DNA from: Anaerolineae bacterium | GTDB lineage: Bacteria > Chloroflexota > Anaerolineae > Anaerolineales > Villigracilaceae | Direction of reading: 5' to 3' | NCBI GenBank assembly: GCA_022013685.1 | Contig: JAKLPV010000047.1 | Span: 1-64,000 of the forward strand | DNA: 64,000 nt | Shown here: in pieces, positions 61,213-64,000 of the stretch | Layout of the letters: every line of letters starts with the position of its first letter | Position numbering within the stretch: position 1 is the first letter of the stretch | The notes under the pieces: generated by a model | Seen by the model: only the letters and a program-made list of their open reading frames with translations | Told to the model about the DNA's origin: nothing | Databases searched by the model: none | Made by a program: the position numbers and the translations under genes

Positions 61213-62193
61213 CTACTCCGCCGCCGCTACTTTTTCCAAAAAATGAGTGCCCTGGATCGCCGCCGCAGCACCCATCCCCGCCGAAGTGACCACTTGGCGG
61301 AAGTGATTATCGGCCACTTCACCGGCCACAAAGACACCCGCCACGTTCGTTTCCATCAGATGGTTCGAGACGATGTAACCGCCATCGCGCATCTCCAACT
61401 GGCCCTCGAACATCTGGGTATTGGGCGTATGACCAATGAAAACGAACAAGCCGTCGGCTTCAAAGGTCGATTCCGCGCCAGTGACGACGTTCTTGAGTTT
61501 GAGATGCTCCAGTTTGCCATTGCCCGCTGCCTCGGTCACGACCGTATCCCAGATGAAATTGACCTTGGGGTTATTGAAAGCCCGGCTCTGGAGCACCTTG
61601 CCAGCCCGCAAGCTGTCGCGGCGGTGGATGACAGTCACAGACGAGGCAAAACGGGTCAGAAACAGTCCTTCTTCGAGGGCCGAATCGCCGCCGCCGACCA
61701 CAACAACCTTTTTGTCCTTGAAGAACCAGCCATCGCAGGTCGCGCAGTACGAAACGCCCTTCCCGGTAAACTCATATTCTCCGGGGATCTCCAAATGATT
61801 GGGACGCGCCCCCGTGCCGATGATCAACGTCTCAGCCAGGTATTCGCCATTCTCGGTTGTAACCTTGAAGGGCCGCGAGGACAAATCGACCGAAACTGCG
61901 CTATCGAATTCCACTTTCGCGCCGAAGCGTTCGGCCTGCTTCTGGAACAACTCACCCAACTCCGGGCCGCCGACGCCATCCGGGAAGCCGGGGTAATTCT
62001 CAATCGTATGGGTCAGGCCAGCCTGGCCGCCCAATTCCATACCGGTCAAGACAACCGGCTCCAACTCGGCACGGGCCGCGTACAAGGCTGCCGATAAGCC
62101 GGCGGGGCCGGAACCAAGAATCAATACTTTGACCTGCCGCTTTTCCCCTTCAGCAGATGATGAAGGCACGGAAACATTACCCAAATTGAACAT
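61213..62193 (-). CDS. trxB: Thioredoxin reductase
   Basis: 326 residues. FAD-binding LILGSGPAGLSAALYAARAELEP near residue 24, redox site SYCATCDGWFF (Cys near 151 and 154), NADPH-binding VVVVGGGDSALEEGLFLTRFA and C-terminal FAD contact GVFVAGEVADNHFRQVVTSAGMG. The last has E where most have D. It reduces thioredoxin with NADPH and so may power the DUF255 and peroxiredoxin-like proteins. GAGGTG precedes the ATG. Own terminator. Confidence 0.94.
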   Translation of the reverse strand: MFNLGNVSVPSSSAEGEKRQVKVLILGSGPAGLSAALYAARAELEPVVLTGMELGGQAGLTHTIENYPGFPDGVGGPELGELFQKQAERFGAKVEFDSAVSVDLSSRPFKVTTENGEYLAETLIIGTGARPNHLEIPGEYEFTGKGVSYCATCDGWFFKDKKVVVVGGGDSALEEGLFLTRFASSVTVIHRRDSLRAGKVLQSRAFNNPKVNFIWDTVVTEAAGNGKLEHLKLKNVVTGAESTFEADGLFVFIGHTPNTQMFEGQLEMRDGGYIVSNHLMETNVAGVFVAGEVADNHFRQVVTSAGMGAAAAIQGTHFLEKVAAAE

Positions 62194-62294
62194 AAATCAC
62201 CTCAACAATGTGAAATTTCAGAATAAAACTATTCTAACTTATCAGATGCTTCAACTCTCTTAAAAGTTACATTAATGATTTGTATGAAACCTTT

Positions 62295-63083
62295 TCACAA
62301 GCCAGCCAGAAACTCTTCCAGAATTTGATTGAAGGCATCTGGATTATCCATATTGGCATTATGAGCCGCGTCAGGGACAATTTTCAGTGGACGGCCTTCG
62401 CGCCTGACCCATTCGTCACAGTAAGATTTGACCTTGCCCGTTTTATCAAATTCACCATAGGAAACCAGCACGGGCAGGTTCAAGCGCATTTCGCGCGAGA
62501 TTTGCTGCAAACCACCATAGACAGCCCCCATGATGGCGACAATTTCGTTTTTGGTCAGGCCCTTGAGGGTTTCATGGGCATAAGTTTGGGCTTCTTTGCG
62601 TATCGCAATCTGTTCAGCAATGATGCGAATCAGGTAGCCGTACGGGTAGAGGCGCAGTAAGGCCGGGGTAATCGACAAAAGCCAGTTATCAAGACCAGAG
62701 TAATAATCCGGTTGGATGGGTGAAGAGCCAAGCGCGGCCAGGCTGGAGACCCGCTCAGGAAATTCCAGCGCAACCAACTGGATGATATAGCCACCCATGG
62801 ATTGCCCGATCAAGTGGGCTTTCTCAATTGCTTCAGCGTTCAGGATATTGACAATCTCCCTCGCCGCGATGGGCATGGAAAAATCACGATAAGGGCGCGA
62901 AAGCCCGTGCGCAGGCACGTCCCAAACGATGACTTTATAGTTTTTGGCAAAATGCTCAACCTGGGACAAGAACATGCCGTGATCCATGGTGGCGCCATGG
63001 GTGAACAGGAGGCAATTGCCAGCCTGTCCTTTTGTCCAGTAATGGACCGGGCCGCGCTCGGATACGATGGTTTTATGTTCCAT
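62295..63083 (-). CDS. Alpha/beta hydrolase
   Basis: 262 residues from the ATG at 63083 (GAAAGG upstream); an ATG 11 codons earlier would overlap the thioesterase gene. FTHGATMDHGMFLSQVEHF, WDVPAHGLSRPYRDF, nucleophile elbow LIGQSMGGYIIQLVA, and catalytic His in PDAAHNANMDNP. Cytoplasmic. 16 bases downstream of the thioesterase gene, so likely co-transcribed. Confidence 0.85.
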   Translation of the reverse strand: MEHKTIVSERGPVHYWTKGQAGNCLLFTHGATMDHGMFLSQVEHFAKNYKVIVWDVPAHGLSRPYRDFSMPIAAREIVNILNAEAIEKAHLIGQSMGGYIIQLVALEFPERVSSLAALGSSPIQPDYYSGLDNWLLSITPALLRLYPYGYLIRIIAEQIAIRKEAQTYAHETLKGLTKNEIVAIMGAVYGGLQQISREMRLNLPVLVSYGEFDKTGKVKSYCDEWVRREGRPLKIVPDAAHNANMDNPDAFNQILEEFLAGL

Positions 63084-63099
63084 GATTATCCAGCCTTTC

Positions 63100-63564
63100 T
63101 CAAAACTGAAAATCATCCGGGATCTGCACAGCGATCACTTCTCCGCGCACGGTGGCGATGCCATTGGCGTAGACGGTCGATTCTACGATCACCTTGCGGC
63201 CTCGAACTTCTTTAACGCGCCCGCGCACTTCGAGTGGGATATTTAGCGGGGTCGGCTTGAGATAATCGACATGCAGCGAGGCGGTCACACAGCGCAAGGC
63301 TGGGAGCGTGTCCATTTCCCGGCCCTCGGCGCGGTAGAGGGCCGCGGCGGCGGTCCCGGTGCTGTGGCAGTCGATCAACGAGGCCAGTAATCCGCCGTAG
63401 ACGTAGCCGGGCACGGCGGTGTGATGGGCATCAGGCGTGTAACGGGTCAGCGATTCGGCCCCATCCCAAAAGGTCTGGAAGTGGTGACCGTGCTCGTTCA
63501 GACGGCCACAACCGTAACAATGGGCGGTGCTTTCGGGGTAGTAATCCTGGAAGGCTTTGGGCAT
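63100..63564 (-). CDS. Hotdog-fold thioesterase (PaaI/4HBT-like)
   Basis: 154 residues from the ATG at 63564, with AGGAG 8 bases upstream; the frame to 63657 lacks a start signal. YGCGRLNEHGHHFQTFW, then VPGYVYGGLLASLIDCHSTGTA (the catalytic GG-helix) and LHVDYLKPTPLNIPLEVRGRV. Members hydrolyse acyl-CoA thioesters. Minus-strand -10 box TATACT lies at 63597-63592. Divergent from aspA. Confidence 0.88.
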   Translation of the reverse strand: MPKAFQDYYPESTAHCYGCGRLNEHGHHFQTFWDGAESLTRYTPDAHHTAVPGYVYGGLLASLIDCHSTGTAAAALYRAEGREMDTLPALRCVTASLHVDYLKPTPLNIPLEVRGRVKEVRGRKVIVESTVYANGIATVRGEVIAVQIPDDFQF

Positions 63565-63635
63565 CTCGGCGCTCCTGTCTGCGATGAAAATAGTATAGCA
63601 GAAAACCCAATCCTGTAAATTTTCATCGGAACGTG

Positions 63636-63641
63636 TACAAT
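63636..63641 (+). promoter_or_regulatory. -10 box of aspA, probably leaderless
   Basis: TACAAT ends 6 bases before the aspA ATG (63648), so the start point would fall on or next to the A of the ATG. No ribosome-binding site precedes it, and the -35 is weak. Confidence 0.45.
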
Positions 63642-63647
63642 TTGGGC

Positions 63648-64000
63648 ATGAACACATCCCCTTCTGCCACCCGAATTGAACATGACCTGCTCGGCGAGCG
63701 CCAGGTTCCCGCCGAGGCTTATTACGGCATCCACACCCTGCGCGCGATCGAGAATTTCCCGATCAGCGGCACAACCATCCAGTCTTCGCCCAGCCTGGTG
63801 ACGGCGCTGGCCTGCGTCAAACAGGCTTGCGCCCTGGCCAACAACGAGCTGGGAGAGCTGGACGATGAGCGCACCGGCGCGATCGTGCAGGCCTGCCAGG
63901 ACATCCGGCGCGGGAATTATCACGATCAGTTCGTGGTGGATGTGATCCAGGGCGGGGCCGGGACTTCAACCAACATGAACGCCAACGAAGTCATCGCCAA
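63648..64000 (+). CDS. aspA: Aspartate ammonia-lyase, N-terminal part (cut by window end)
   Basis: 117 complete codons run to the window end. The chain reads [33 protein letters not shown] (residues 9-41) and later [22 protein letters not shown], typical of the aspartase/fumarase superfamily; [18 protein letters not shown] favours aspartase over fumarase. It converts aspartate to fumarate and ammonia. The rest, including the signature GSSxMPxKxN, lies outside the window. Probably leaderless. Confidence 0.9.
   Translation, partial: MNTSPSATRIEHDLLGERQVPAEAYYGIHTLRAIENFPISGTTIQSSPSLVTALACVKQACALANNELGELDDERTGAIVQACQDIRRGNYHDQFVVDVIQGGAGTSTNMNANEVIA

Overview
This window is ordinary chromosomal DNA from a moderately GC-rich bacterium. 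I infer a member of the Chloroflexota, most likely class Anaerolineae. The pointers are a topoisomerase I with an N-terminal zinc ribbon, a mitochondrial-like citrate synthase, an archaeal/fungal-type aspartate-semialdehyde dehydrogenase, Thr/Pro-rich lipoproteins, and many short palindromic and heptad repeats between genes. There is no prophage, insertion sequence, rRNA or CRISPR array. About 62 protein genes and one tRNA fill nearly all of the sequence; only short gaps lack genes.

Layout. 1-6.4 kb: a DUF92 membrane protein (cut by the window edge), a PH-like membrane protein, a DegT-type aminotransferase, a prolyl-tRNA-synthetase-like protein without its catalytic core, a VOC dioxygenase, and a LUD protein divergent from a TetR regulator across a 34-bp palindrome. 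6.4-13.5 kb: Hsp20, a thioredoxin-fold DUF255 protein, a TagO/WecA-type transferase, and a methyltransferase / membrane protein / ZIP transporter operon behind a promoter with a large palindrome. 13.6-17.4 kb: an aldo/keto reductase, then a Thr/Met-rich leader peptide and attenuator in front of aspartate kinase and aspartate-semialdehyde dehydrogenase. 17.5-27.3 kb: S41 peptidase, MerR/aldo-keto reductase operon, LysM protein, and two divergent operons (nitroreductase-TetR against aldolase-MFS-aminotransferase) with interleaved promoters. 27.3-35.4 kb: a 1662-residue nine-PAS histidine kinase, a D-2-hydroxyacid dehydrogenase, a VanZ-like protein and an FGGY sugar kinase. 35.5-45.7 kb: tRNA-Leu(UAA), dGTPase, GreA, and the housekeeping run ffh-rpsP-khpA-rimM-dprA-manC-topA on the minus strand. 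45.8-52.2 kb: a peptidase-S51-like/CysS-tail fusion, a peroxiredoxin-like gene with an in-frame UGA at the redox position (candidate selenoprotein), two hydrolases, a UdgB-like uracil-DNA glycosylase, a glycoside hydrolase and queA. 52.2-64 kb: an AT-rich lipoprotein gene, a PhnD-like binding lipoprotein paired with a transmembrane adenylate/guanylate cyclase, a YwaF-like protein, citrate synthase, malate dehydrogenase, thioredoxin reductase, a hydrolase, a thioesterase and the start of aspartase.

How the parts connect. Citrate synthase, malate dehydrogenase and aspartase feed or drain the oxaloacetate/aspartate pool used by the attenuator-controlled aspartate kinase and semialdehyde dehydrogenase. 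Thioredoxin reductase, the candidate selenoprotein, the DUF255 protein and the nitroreductase suggest attention to thiol and redox balance.

The observations I consider most worth following are: (1) the UGA-containing peroxiredoxin-like gene with a possible SECIS hairpin at 46909-47373; (2) the Thr/Met leader peptide with terminator and antiterminator at 14644-14782; (3) palindromic units inserted in frame in protein genes, with related copies between genes; (4) at least eight arrays of 7-bp repeats, some running into genes; and (5) the catalytically reduced ProRS paralog. All annotation here was done by reading the sequence; no database search was possible.
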